Source: CAZGMN01 sp964645765 (GTDB lineage Bacteria; Acidobacteriota; Aminicenantia; Aminicenantales; Aminicenantaceae). Taken from it: a stretch of 6,184 bases of DNA. The first letter of the stretch is position 1, and every line of letters begins with the position of its first letter. Where the stretch lies: contig CAZYBE010000071.1 in the NCBI GenBank assembly GCA_964645765.1, positions 1-6,184 on the forward strand, in the 5' to 3' direction. Below, one piece after another: positions 1 to 6,183 of the stretch. The notes below the pieces were generated by a model that worked only from the letters and a program-made list of their open reading frames with translations, was not told the DNA's origin and did no database searches. The position numbers were made by a program, and so were the translations under genes.

Positions 1-1583
1 AAGACAAGCTGGACGGCCTGCACGGAAATACGCAATTCCCCAAGGTCATCGGCGCCTTCCGCGAGTACCAACTCACCGGCGAAAAACGGTACCTGGACAT
101 CGCCGGCTTTTTCTGGGACCGAGTGGCTCTCCATCGTTCATTCGCCATCGGTGGCAACACGAATGGCGAGCGCTTTTTCCCCATTGACCAGTTCTCGAAG
201 AACCTCGGCGCGTCGAGCACTGAGACTTGCAACACCTACAACATGCTCAAGCTGACCCGTCAGCTTTTCGGCCTTGAACCGACGGCCGAGAAAATAGACT
301 TCTATGAGCGCGGGCTATTTAATCATATCCTCGCCTCGCAGGACGCTGCCACGGGAATGATGTGCTACTATGTGCCGCTCCGGCCCGGTGCGTTCAAGAC
401 GTATTCGACCCCCAATGAATCGTTCTGGTGCTGTGTGGGAACAGGCATGGAAAACCATGCCAAGTACGGTGATACAATCTTTTTCCACGACGACCGGTCG
501 CTCTACCTCAATCTTTTTATCGCCTCCGAGCTGAGCTGGAAAGACAAAGGCCTCATCGTGCGCCAGGAGACCAAGTTCCCTGAAGAGGACGAGGCCAAGC
601 TTACCTTCCAGACTCAAAAACCTGTTCGCCTGGCATTGAGGATCAGGTGCCCGTCCTGGGTATCGTCCGCAATGACAGTGACCATCAACGGTAAGAGCGT
701 GCCCGTGAATGCCAAGCCCGGCTCCTATGCTGCGATCGAGCGCGAATGGAAGAACGGCGATACGGTCCAAATACGCTGGCCTATGAGCCTGCGGCTCGAA
801 GCCATGCCAGACGACCCGAAGATGATCGCCATACTATACGGGCCGATCGTGCTGGCCGGCGACCTCGGCCGGGAGGGCTTGACCGAAGAGCTGCGGTATG
901 GGTCGAATGCCCCACAGGTCAACCGCCTGCCTTCGATCGCGATCCCCGTCTTCATCGGCGAGGTGAAAGATGTGCTGGGCCGTGTCAAACCAGCACCAGG
1001 CGCAGGCGGGCCGCTGAATTTCCAGACCACCGGCCTCGGCCAGCCTCAGGATGTTCGTTTGATTCCCTTGTATAAAGCTTTCGACCAGCGCTACACCGTG
1101 TATTGGAAGGTCCTTTCTCCTGCGGAATGGGATCAGAGAAAAGCAGAAATCGCGGCCAAAGAATCGCGCCGCAAGGAGATCGAACGCCGGACCCTGGATG
1201 CCGTGAATATCAACGACGAACAAAGCGAAACCGACCATGGCTTCAAAGCAGAGAACGTCGTCCAGGGCTATTTTGCGGGAAAAAGGACGCGCCAAGCGCG
1301 GAACGGGTGGTTCAGCTACGACCTGAAAGTGCTCCCCGACAAGCCGATGGTCCTGGTCTGCACCTTTGTCGGAAGCTTTGGCCGTCCCCGCACGTTCGAT
1401 GTCCTGGTGGACGGAGAGAAGGTAGCGACGCAGACGCTCGAGGCCGCGCCTGCCGAGCTCTTCGATTTCGAATACAAGCTTCCAGAGCTATTGACCCGCG
1501 CTAAGCAGCGTGTCACCGTGAAGTTCCAGTCCCTTCCCGACGCGGGCACGGGCAGCGTCTTCGACGTCCGGATCATCCAGTAG
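1..1583 (+). CDS. GH127 (DUF1680) beta-L-arabinofuranosidase-like glycosidase, 5'-truncated
   Basis: C-terminal 526 codons of a glycoside hydrolase family 127 protein. The frame is open from base 3, and the GTG at 123 is internal, because residues upstream (GLHGNTQFPKVIGAFREYQL) already match the family. Visible landmarks are the GGNTNGE motif (Glu at 168-170, the likely acid/base equivalent of HypBA1 Glu322), the ETCNTYNMLKL motif, and FWCCVGTGMENH, whose first Cys (429-431) matches the nucleophile Cys417 of HypBA1. In that enzyme, Glu338, Cys340, Cys417 and Cys418 hold a zinc ion, and all four have counterparts here. After the (alpha/alpha)6 barrel comes a beta-rich part ending near RYTVYW (DUF4986-like). 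About 140 C-terminal residues then look like an accessory beta-sandwich (DUF6805-like; the domain names are from memory). Family members release beta-L-arabinofuranose from plant glycans; the exact substrate is inferred. The N-terminus and any signal peptide lie outside the window, so location is unknown. It is more GC-rich than all its neighbours and convergent with them. Confidence 0.93.
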   Translation, partial: DKLDGLHGNTQFPKVIGAFREYQLTGEKRYLDIAGFFWDRVALHRSFAIGGNTNGERFFPIDQFSKNLGASSTETCNTYNMLKLTRQLFGLEPTAEKIDFYERGLFNHILASQDAATGMMCYYVPLRPGAFKTYSTPNESFWCCVGTGMENHAKYGDTIFFHDDRSLYLNLFIASELSWKDKGLIVRQETKFPEEDEAKLTFQTQKPVRLALRIRCPSWVSSAMTVTINGKSVPVNAKPGSYAAIEREWKNGDTVQIRWPMSLRLEAMPDDPKMIAILYGPIVLAGDLGREGLTEELRYGSNAPQVNRLPSIAIPVFIGEVKDVLGRVKPAPGAGGPLNFQTTGLGQPQDVRLIPLYKAFDQRYTVYWKVLSPAEWDQRKAEIAAKESRRKEIERRTLDAVNINDEQSETDHGFKAENVVQGYFAGKRTRQARNGWFSYDLKVLPDKPMVLVCTFVGSFGRPRTFDVLVDGEKVATQTLEAAPAELFDFEYKLPELLTRAKQRVTVKFQSLPDAGTGSVFDVRIIQ

Positions 1584-1817
1584 GCTGAATTCACCCCCGC
1601 TGAGATAAGGGAAAGTCTGCAAGAGGAAATGATTCTATCCGGCCCTTCATGGGGTCCCTGACGCCGCTCATCATCCAGCTTATATTTTTCTCGTGCTCAG
1701 CAGCAGGCTCTCTGAGCTTAAATAGTTAGGATATCTTGCGATCCCAAAAAGCAAATTCTCTCAGTAAGCCATAAGAGATCCATTCTGAGAGGAGTAAAAG
1801 AGTGAATTTTGGGTCTT
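1584..1817. other. intergenic gap between convergent genes
   Basis: 234 nt between the stop of the GH127 gene and the stop of hicA. No plausible gene: the ATG at 1629 gives only ten codons. It contains a weak 6-bp inverted repeat (GCTCAG 1695-1700, CTGAGC 1712-1717) with no T-run on either side, and a stronger nested inverted repeat at 1743-1813, listed separately. I find no clear rho-independent terminator for the GH127 gene. Confidence 0.6.
1756..1793 (-). terminator. possible rho-independent terminator after hicA
   Basis: Arms 1756-1764 (TTCTCTCAG) and 1785-1793 (CTGAGAGGA) form a 9-bp stem, one pair being T-G, around a 20-nt loop. Read on the minus strand, the stem is followed by AATTTGCTTTTTGGG, a broken T-rich tract, about 25 nt past the hicA stop. 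Position and polarity suit a terminator of the hicBA transcript. The large loop, modest GC content and interrupted T-run make it a weak example. Outer arms CCCAAAA (1743-1749) and TTTTGGG (1807-1813) could extend the fold. Confidence 0.35.
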
Positions 1818-2006
1818 TTATTTTAATGGCGGAATCCCAAGGTCTTTACAAATTTTAATGGCGAGAATTCTATTGATTTCAGAATGTCTTGGGATTGCAG
1901 ATCTTTTATTCAGCTTGGGATTATGCCACCAAGAATGACGTGCGTCTTCCCGAATGAATCTACAGCCATGAGACCGAAGGTGCTTAAGCAGCTCATGCCT
2001 TTTCAT
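1818..2006 (-). CDS. hicA: HicA-family mRNA interferase toxin
   Basis: A 62-residue HicA (YcfA) toxin, normal length for the family. HicA proteins have a small dsRNA-binding-like fold and cut mRNA and tmRNA independently of the ribosome; the partner HicB neutralises them by direct binding. The catalytic histidine is His24 in the conserved ARHSWWHN segment. The second family signature, AIPRHSEIN, and the C-terminal KICKDLGIP are both present, so the toxin looks intact. The ATG overlaps the hicB stop as ATGA (2003-2006), and only a weak purine stretch (AAGAAG) lies upstream, which suggests translation depends on ribosomes finishing hicB. That would keep toxin production tied to antitoxin production. 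The gene is AT-rich compared with glmS and much more so than the convergent GH127 gene, which fits a mobile cassette. Confidence 0.93.
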   Translation of the reverse strand: MKRHELLKHLRSHGCRFIREDARHSWWHNPKLNKRSAIPRHSEINRILAIKICKDLGIPPLK

Positions 2007-2215
2007 ACTGCAATTTTTTCTTCTTGAAAGTCAACTCCAGCAACAGATAACGCCTCCCGTTTATTGAACTCCAGAGCCTCTTTCAATGTTATTCTAAGCG
2101 TTTCTATTAACTGCGCACGGGTTCTTTCCTGACAGTTTACACCAGGAACCTCCTCAATCCATCCAATCCACCAATCCCCATCTTTCTTCATAATAGCAGT
2201 GTATTTATTTTTCAT
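2003..2215 (-). CDS. hicB: HicB-family antitoxin, short form
   Basis: A 70-residue HicB antitoxin with the degraded RNase H-like fold that caps HicA. The N-terminal part shows the family pattern: YTAIMKKDGDWWIGWIEEVP followed by GVNCQERTRAQLIETLRITLKEALE. After residue ~55 only a short tail remains (to EEKIAV), so the C-terminal ribbon-helix-helix or helix-turn-helix DNA-binding domain of longer HicB proteins is absent. It is the first gene of the pair, the reverse of the classic E. coli hicA-hicB order but common for this short form. The ATG at 2215 is supported by GAGG (2223-2226, minus strand) 7 nt upstream. It lies 90 nt after glmS and has its own candidate promoter, so independent expression is likely, although read-through from the glm operon is possible. 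Confidence 0.93.
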   Translation of the reverse strand: MKNKYTAIMKKDGDWWIGWIEEVPGVNCQERTRAQLIETLRITLKEALEFNKREALSVAGVDFQEEKIAV

Positions 2216-2222
2216 AAAAGTA

Positions 2223-2226
2223 CCTC
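2223..2226 (-). promoter_or_regulatory. ribosome binding site of hicB
   Basis: GAGG on the minus strand, within TTGAGGTA, 7 nt before the hicB ATG. It fixes the start at 2215. It is clearly better than anything in front of hicA, in keeping with more antitoxin than toxin being made. Confidence 0.7.
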
Positions 2227-2231
2227 AAGTT

Positions 2232-2254
2232 CTTTTTTTATATAATAAAAAAAG
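2232..2254. repeat. 23-nt AT-rich palindrome on the hicBA promoter
   Basis: Perfect 10-bp arms, CTTTTTTTAT (2232-2241) and ATAAAAAAAG (2245-2254), around a 3-nt centre. It covers the proposed -10 element (2242-2247) and the expected start of transcription of hicBA, which is where an autoregulatory operator would lie. A hairpin made only of A-U pairs with a U-run could alternatively act as a weak terminator or pause site. The function is inferred from position only. Confidence 0.5.
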
Positions 2255-2270
2255 CTGAAAAGAAATTCAA
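2242..2270 (-). promoter_or_regulatory. candidate sigma70-type promoter of hicBA
   Basis: Minus strand: -35 TTGAAT (2265-2270), 17-nt spacer, -10 TATTAT (2242-2247). A perfect TTGACA sits immediately upstream (2271-2276), but its distance to the same -10 would be 23 nt, too long to be used directly. Start of transcription is expected near 2235, giving a leader of about 20 nt that contains the hicB ribosome binding site. The region is very AT-rich, so chance matches are a risk. Confidence 0.5.
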
Positions 2271-2305
2271 TGTCAAAAAATAGAGATAAAATATAGAAAA
2301 ATCGT

Positions 2306-4135
2306 TTATTCGACGGTGACGCTTTTCGCCAGGTTGCGGGGTTGGTCGACATCCGCACCGCGTGCCAGGGCGATGTGATAGGCAAAAAGCTGAAGGGGGA
2401 TTACGGTCAAAAAGGGCGTGAAAAGCTGATTCAAAGAAGGGACAGGAATGACCTCATCAACTCTATCCCGAATCTCTTCGTCGTCCTCAAAAGCCACTGC
2501 CAGGATGCATCCCACTCTTGTCTTGACTTCAGAGATATTGCTCAGCATCTTCTCATAGACTTTGTCCTTGGGGACAATGGCCATGGTCGGCATGGTTTCG
2601 TCGATGAGCGCGATCGGGCCGTGCTTCATCTCCCCTCCTGGATAGCCTTCAGCGTGAATATAGGAAATCTCTTTCAGCTTGAGCGCCCCTTCCAAGGCTA
2701 CAGGAAAGCTAACCCAGCGGCCCAGATAGAGAAAATGAGAGAACGAGGAAAACCTTAAAGCCAAATCCCTGACTGAATTGGCCTGATTGAGGACTTTCTC
2801 CATCTTGTGAGGAATGCGCTGGAGCTCCTGGATAAGGGGCAAAGCCCCTTCCTCCTCAACCTCTCCCTTTAGCTGGGCCAGATGAAGGGCGAGAAGGGCC
2901 AGGGCAGTAAGCTGGGCGGAAAAGGTTTTAGTGGCGGCAACCCCGATTTCAGGGCCGGCATGGGTGTAGAGAACTCCATCCGATTCTCTGGGAATAGAGG
3001 AATTGACGATGTTGGAGATGGCCAGCGATAAAACTCCCCTTTTCTTGACAGCCCTCAAGGCTGCCAGGCTGTCCGCAGTTTCGCCGGATTGAGAAATGAC
3101 CACGACCAAAGTGTCTTTCTCCAGGATAAAATCGCGGTAGCGGAATTCAGAGGCATACTCGACATCAACCGGAATTTTAGCCAGAGTCTCTATGAAATAT
3201 TTGCCGCAGAGGCCGGCATGAAAGCTCGTTCCGCAGGCGATAATCACCGCTTTCTTTATTTTTTTTAAAAGCTGTGCAGAGATTCCCACCTCTTCTAATA
3301 ATATTTTGCCTGAATCAAGGGATATCCTTCCTTTAAGGGTGTCCCTGACAACCTGGGGCTGCTCGAATATTTCCTTGAGCATGAAATGCTTAAAACCGCT
3401 TTTTTCGGCCATGAGCGGAGTCCAGGTGATATGGTCAACTCTCTTCTCTAAAGGATTCCCCTTGAAGTCAGAGAATCTCACGCCTTGCTGACCGATAACC
3501 GCCATTTCTTCATCTTCAAGGAAGACAACCTTCTGAGTGTAGCTGAGAAGGGGGTTGATGTCCGAGGAGACAAAATACTCATTCTCGCCCAAGCCGATGA
3601 CAGCCGGCGGTCCAACCTTTGCCACCACGATTTTTCCAGAATCCCGGGATGAGACCACAGCGAAAGCATAGGCTCCCTCAAGCTCCAGGACAGCCCTCTG
3701 CACAGCCTTCTCCAATGAGCCCTCGAAATACTTCTCAATAAGATGAACAATCACTTCGGTATCGGTCTCTGTGCGGAAATGGTGTCCTTCTTTTCTGAGT
3801 TTCTGTTTTAACGGGAGATAGTTTTCGATAATTCCGTTGTGGACAACAACCATGGAACCTGAACAATCCTGATGAGGATGGGCATTCTCTTCGGAAGGCC
3901 GGCCATGTGTCGCCCAACGGGTATGCCCTATTCCGTAACTCCCTTTAATGAGAGAGGAATCCAGGCTTTTCTCCAGGTCCCGGATTTTCCCCTTGACCCT
4001 CCTCACCTCTATCCGGTTCTTATCAACAACAGCGATTCCGGCTGAATCGTATCCTCTGTATTCGAGCTTCTTCAGGCCTTCAATAAGGATGGGGACCACA
4101 CTTTTAGGACCGATGTAGCCGATTATTCCGCACAT
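2306..4135 (-). CDS. glmS: glutamine--fructose-6-phosphate aminotransferase (isomerizing)
   Basis: Complete GlmS of 609 residues, the standard bacterial length. It makes glucosamine-6-phosphate from fructose-6-phosphate and glutamine in the cytoplasm, the first committed step to UDP-GlcNAc. The N-terminal class II glutaminase domain (about 1-220) starts MCGIIGYIG with the nucleophile Cys2 and has RWATHG (73-78), His86, Asn100-Gly101 and Asp125. Two SIS sugar-isomerase domains follow: CGTS (301-304), SQSGET (348-353), Lys486 and Glu489 in LKLKEISYIHAEGYPGGEMK, and His505. The C-terminus DQPRNLAKSVTVE carries Lys604, the Schiff-base lysine, in its canonical place. All key residues are present. 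The ATG lies 10 nt after the glmU stop with a weak GAGAAG purine stretch in front, so the two are surely co-transcribed. The leader is too short for a glmS ribozyme. No good terminator follows, only an AT-rich gap. Confidence 0.98.
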   Translation of the reverse strand: MCGIIGYIGPKSVVPILIEGLKKLEYRGYDSAGIAVVDKNRIEVRRVKGKIRDLEKSLDSSLIKGSYGIGHTRWATHGRPSEENAHPHQDCSGSMVVVHNGIIENYLPLKQKLRKEGHHFRTETDTEVIVHLIEKYFEGSLEKAVQRAVLELEGAYAFAVVSSRDSGKIVVAKVGPPAVIGLGENEYFVSSDINPLLSYTQKVVFLEDEEMAVIGQQGVRFSDFKGNPLEKRVDHITWTPLMAEKSGFKHFMLKEIFEQPQVVRDTLKGRISLDSGKILLEEVGISAQLLKKIKKAVIIACGTSFHAGLCGKYFIETLAKIPVDVEYASEFRYRDFILEKDTLVVVISQSGETADSLAALRAVKKRGVLSLAISNIVNSSIPRESDGVLYTHAGPEIGVAATKTFSAQLTALALLALHLAQLKGEVEEEGALPLIQELQRIPHKMEKVLNQANSVRDLALRFSSFSHFLYLGRWVSFPVALEGALKLKEISYIHAEGYPGGEMKHGPIALIDETMPTMAIVPKDKVYEKMLSNISEVKTRVGCILAVAFEDDEEIRDRVDEVIPVPSLNQLFTPFLTVIPLQLFAYHIALARGADVDQPRNLAKSVTVE

Positions 4136-4145
4136 TATTCTCTTC

Positions 4146-5519
4146 TCAACCTCTTCTCAGCCTGCGGGCCCAGCCCGGCTTTTCAACCTGCTTGCTTCTT
4201 GACACCGCCAGGGAGCCAGGCCTGACATCTTTGGTGATGGTTGAACCAGCTCCGATGTAGGCTCCTTTTCCAATCTTGAGCGGAGCCACAAGCTCTGTCC
4301 CGGAGCCGATAAAAGCGCCGGCTTCAATAGTCGTCCTGTGCTTCTTGCGGCCGTCATAATTGCAGGTGATTGTCCCGGCTCCGACATTCACCCTCTCCTT
4401 GACCCGGCAGTCGCCAAGATAGGAGAGATGGCCTGCTTTAGAGAATTTTCCGAAAACCGTGTTTTTCATCTCGACAAAATTTCCAACCTTGGCTCCAGAG
4501 CGAACGACTGTCTTGGGCCTTAAGCGGCTGAAAGGACCAACCTGAGCATCATCTTCGATAACACTCTCTTCAATCACGGTCGAGCTCAAAATCTTGACGC
4601 GGTTCCCCAGCCTGGAGTTGATGATGTGGACAAAGGGATAAAGCCGGCATTTGCGTCCCACGAGAGATTTCCCTTCGATGATGACTGAGGGGTAGATCGT
4701 CGTATCCCTTCCGATCCTGACATCAAGGTCGATCCAGGTTGTATGCGGGTCATAGACAGTGACCCCTTGCTCAGCGAGAGCCTTAATCTTTCTCTCCCGC
4801 AGAACCGCGACCGCCCTTGCCAGTTCATAGCGGTTGTTAACTCCCACGATTTCCTCAACATGAGATGTTTTGAAAACGGCAACCTTCTGCTTCTCTGATA
4901 GAATCTCGACCAAGTCGGTCAGATAATACTCCCTCTTTTTGTTTTGCTTCGACACCTCAGGCAAGGCCTTGAGCAGGTCCTTGATTCTAAAAAGATAGAC
5001 TCCGGCATTGACCTCTTTTATTCTCCGAAGAGAAGGCGAAGCTTCTCTTTCCTCGACAATTTTTATCTTATCAGGGGAACGAACAACACGGCCGAAGCCT
5101 TTGGGATTTTCAAGCTCAGCGCTTAGAAAAGTCAGAGAATTTCCTTTCCTTCGATGAAAAAGCAACATCGACCTCAATGTTTCAGGGCTCAACAATGGTA
5201 AATCAGCGTTGAGGATGAGAACGTCTATGTCTTTCTTTTTCTGCAGACGGCTTTTTGCTGCGAGCACGGCATGGGCTGTTCCCAGCTGCTTTCGTTGGGT
5301 GAAGAATTCGACTTTTTTTGCCGAGGCGTCTTTCATGACTTCGTCTTGGTGAGAGCCAACCACGACATAGACCTTTGCAGGCTTCAGCTTGAAAACACAA
5401 TCTAAAACATGGTGCAGCATGGATTTTCCCAAAAGAGGATAGAGAACTTTATTCTTTTCTGACCTGAATCTTGTTGCCTCCCCTGCAGCCAAGACAAGGG
5501 CAAGGAATCCTTTTCTCAT
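4146..5519 (-). CDS. glmU: bifunctional UDP-GlcNAc pyrophosphorylase / glucosamine-1-phosphate acetyltransferase
   Basis: Complete GlmU of 457 residues (E. coli: 456). The N-terminal Rossmann-like uridylyltransferase domain (about 1-230) has the nucleotide loop LAAGEATRFRSEKNKVLYP with Arg17 and Lys24, QLGTAHA (78-84), Asp106 in NADLPLL, NAG (171-173), and GVNNR with Asn228; Asp106 and Asn228 match the Mg-binding pair. A linker helix leads to the left-handed beta-helix acetyltransferase domain (from about 255) with hexapeptide repeats. Arg334, Lys352, His364 (catalytic base), Tyr367, Asn378 and Lys393 align one-for-one with E. coli Arg333, Lys351, His363, Tyr366, Asn377 and Lys392. It converts GlcN-1-P to GlcNAc-1-P and then UDP-GlcNAc. 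Oddity: the usual G-T-R of the loop reads A-T-R (Ala15). The ATG overlaps the upstream TPR stop (ATGA, 5516-5519) and has no clear ribosome binding site, so translation is probably coupled. Confidence 0.98.
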   Translation of the reverse strand: MRKGFLALVLAAGEATRFRSEKNKVLYPLLGKSMLHHVLDCVFKLKPAKVYVVVGSHQDEVMKDASAKKVEFFTQRKQLGTAHAVLAAKSRLQKKKDIDVLILNADLPLLSPETLRSMLLFHRRKGNSLTFLSAELENPKGFGRVVRSPDKIKIVEEREASPSLRRIKEVNAGVYLFRIKDLLKALPEVSKQNKKREYYLTDLVEILSEKQKVAVFKTSHVEEIVGVNNRYELARAVAVLRERKIKALAEQGVTVYDPHTTWIDLDVRIGRDTTIYPSVIIEGKSLVGRKCRLYPFVHIINSRLGNRVKILSSTVIEESVIEDDAQVGPFSRLRPKTVVRSGAKVGNFVEMKNTVFGKFSKAGHLSYLGDCRVKERVNVGAGTITCNYDGRKKHRTTIEAGAFIGSGTELVAPLKIGKGAYIGAGSTITKDVRPGSLAVSRSKQVEKPGWARRLRRG

Positions 5520-6028
5520 GCCATTATGGTTATCAATCTAAACTTCTTGTCGTTTTTAAGAGCTTCGAAATCCGGCTCATTCTGAGCCAGAATCCTGAAA
5601 AAGCCATCAGCTTGAATGGCTTTCTTTAAATAATCCAAGCAGAGGTCTATCTGACCGGACAGGCAATAGACATCGGCCATCAAGTAGAATATTTTGCCCT
5701 CCTTCGGCTTCATTTCCAGGGCCTTTTCTAACATCTTGATGGCTTCTTCGTAGTCCCCTTGATTTATCTTGATAACTGCGTATTCATGAAAATCTTCGAA
5801 TGTTTTCAATTGAATTTTTTCTTTTTTTTGCTGCTTTCTGCAAATATCAAGGTAGGCGTGAGCACGGTCAGCCAGCTCTATTTCAGAGGCATATTTTTCT
5901 AAAAAATCCCCTAGCAATTCCTGAGCTCTTTGAAAGTCACCTTTATGAAAAGCTTTTAAAGCCAGCGTGTATGAAGCCACAGCCTTCTGGTATTCATCTT
6001 TTCTGAGTTTTTCCTTCTCACTTGCCAC
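5516..6028 (-). CDS. tetratricopeptide repeat protein of unknown function
   Basis: A 170-residue, helical, highly charged protein with no signal peptide or membrane segment, so probably cytoplasmic. At least two TPR units are readable at about 78-111 (EYAVIKINQGDYEEAIKMLE and on to KPKEGK) and 112-145 (IFYLMADVYCLSGQIDLCLD and on). A degenerate unit lies at about 17-65 (ALKAFHKGDFQRAQELLGDF). The tail EPDFEALKNDKKFRLI is a capping pattern often seen at the end of TPR arrays. TPRs bind partner proteins or peptides; the partner here is unknown. I chose the GTG at 6028 because a strong GGAGAGG (6034-6040, minus strand) lies 5 nt upstream and no ATG exists further up in frame. It is the first gene of the operon with glmU and glmS and overlaps glmU by 4 nt, which hints at a role near amino-sugar synthesis, but that link is inference. 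Confidence 0.85.
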   Translation of the reverse strand: MASEKEKLRKDEYQKAVASYTLALKAFHKGDFQRAQELLGDFLEKYASEIELADRAHAYLDICRKQQKKEKIQLKTFEDFHEYAVIKINQGDYEEAIKMLEKALEMKPKEGKIFYLMADVYCLSGQIDLCLDYLKKAIQADGFFRILAQNEPDFEALKNDKKFRLITIMA

Positions 6029-6033
6029 TTTAT

Positions 6034-6040
6034 CCTCTCC
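6034..6040 (-). promoter_or_regulatory. strong ribosome binding site of the TPR gene
   Basis: GGAGAGG on the minus strand, 5 nt before the GTG at 6028. It decides the non-ATG start and is the only strong Shine-Dalgarno sequence in the three-gene operon, consistent with re-initiation at glmU and close coupling at glmS. Confidence 0.75.
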
Positions 6041-6061
6041 CTTATGTTTTGATAATCTAAA

Positions 6062-6078
6062 GATTCTATCTCAGAATC
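6062..6078. repeat. 17-nt inverted repeat over the operon -10 element
   Basis: Perfect 6-bp arms GATTCT (6062-6067) and AGAATC (6073-6078) with a 5-nt centre (ATCTC). It covers almost the whole -10 hexamer and part of the spacer of the promoter for the TPR-glmU-glmS operon, a typical place for a repressor operator. No regulator gene is in the window, so the function is inferred from position. Confidence 0.4.
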
Positions 6079-6091
6079 AATCCTTTGACAA
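6063..6091 (-). promoter_or_regulatory. sigma70-type promoter of the TPR-glmU-glmS operon
   Basis: Minus strand: -35 TTGTCA (6086-6091), exactly 17 nt of spacer, -10 TAGAAT (6063-6068). Each hexamer matches the consensus at five of six positions. Start of transcription is expected near 6056, giving a leader of under 30 nt that holds the GGAGAGG site. It is the best promoter candidate in the window and marks the TPR gene as the first of its operon. Confidence 0.7.
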
Positions 6092-6154
6092 GGAAAAATA
6101 CAAAAACGACCCCAGAATCCGTGATATGGGTGAGGGTTTGGGGGTTCGGAGCAC

Positions 6155-6183
6155 GCTGATTTTCCCCAGCGAGGAAAATCAGC
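6155..6183. repeat. 11-bp perfect inverted repeat at the right edge
   Basis: Arms GCTGATTTTCC (6155-6165) and GGAAAATCAGC (6173-6183) around a 7-nt loop (CCAGCGA). Neither strand shows a T-run directly after the stem within the window, so it is not a plain rho-independent terminator. The structure may continue past the edge. It could be part of a dispersed repeat, an element end, or the 3' hairpin of the next gene to the right. Confidence 0.6.

Noticed and set aside
315..1594. Several long open frames antisense to, or shifted within, the GH127 gene
   Set aside because: They are shadows of a GC-rich coding gene. Their translations show no recognisable domain, while the sense frame carries the full GH127 motif set.
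1695..1717. GCTCAG/CTGAGC inverted repeat as terminator of the GH127 gene
   Set aside because: The stem is only 6 bp, lies over 100 nt past the stop, and has no T-run after it on either strand.
2277..2320. Rho-independent terminator just after glmS
   Set aside because: The minus strand is T-rich after the stop, but only a 3-bp stem can be formed before it, so no proper hairpin exists.
3478..3917. Shifted minus-strand frames inside glmS
   Set aside because: They overlap the conserved glutaminase domain of an intact glmS and resemble no known protein.
4136..4145. glmS ribozyme in front of glmS
   Set aside because: Only 10 nt separate glmU and glmS, far too short for the ribozyme, and nothing like its conserved core is present.
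6085..6090. TTGACA on the plus strand as a divergent promoter
   Set aside because: No -10-like hexamer stands 16-18 nt downstream. The same bases are explained by the minus-strand -35 element.
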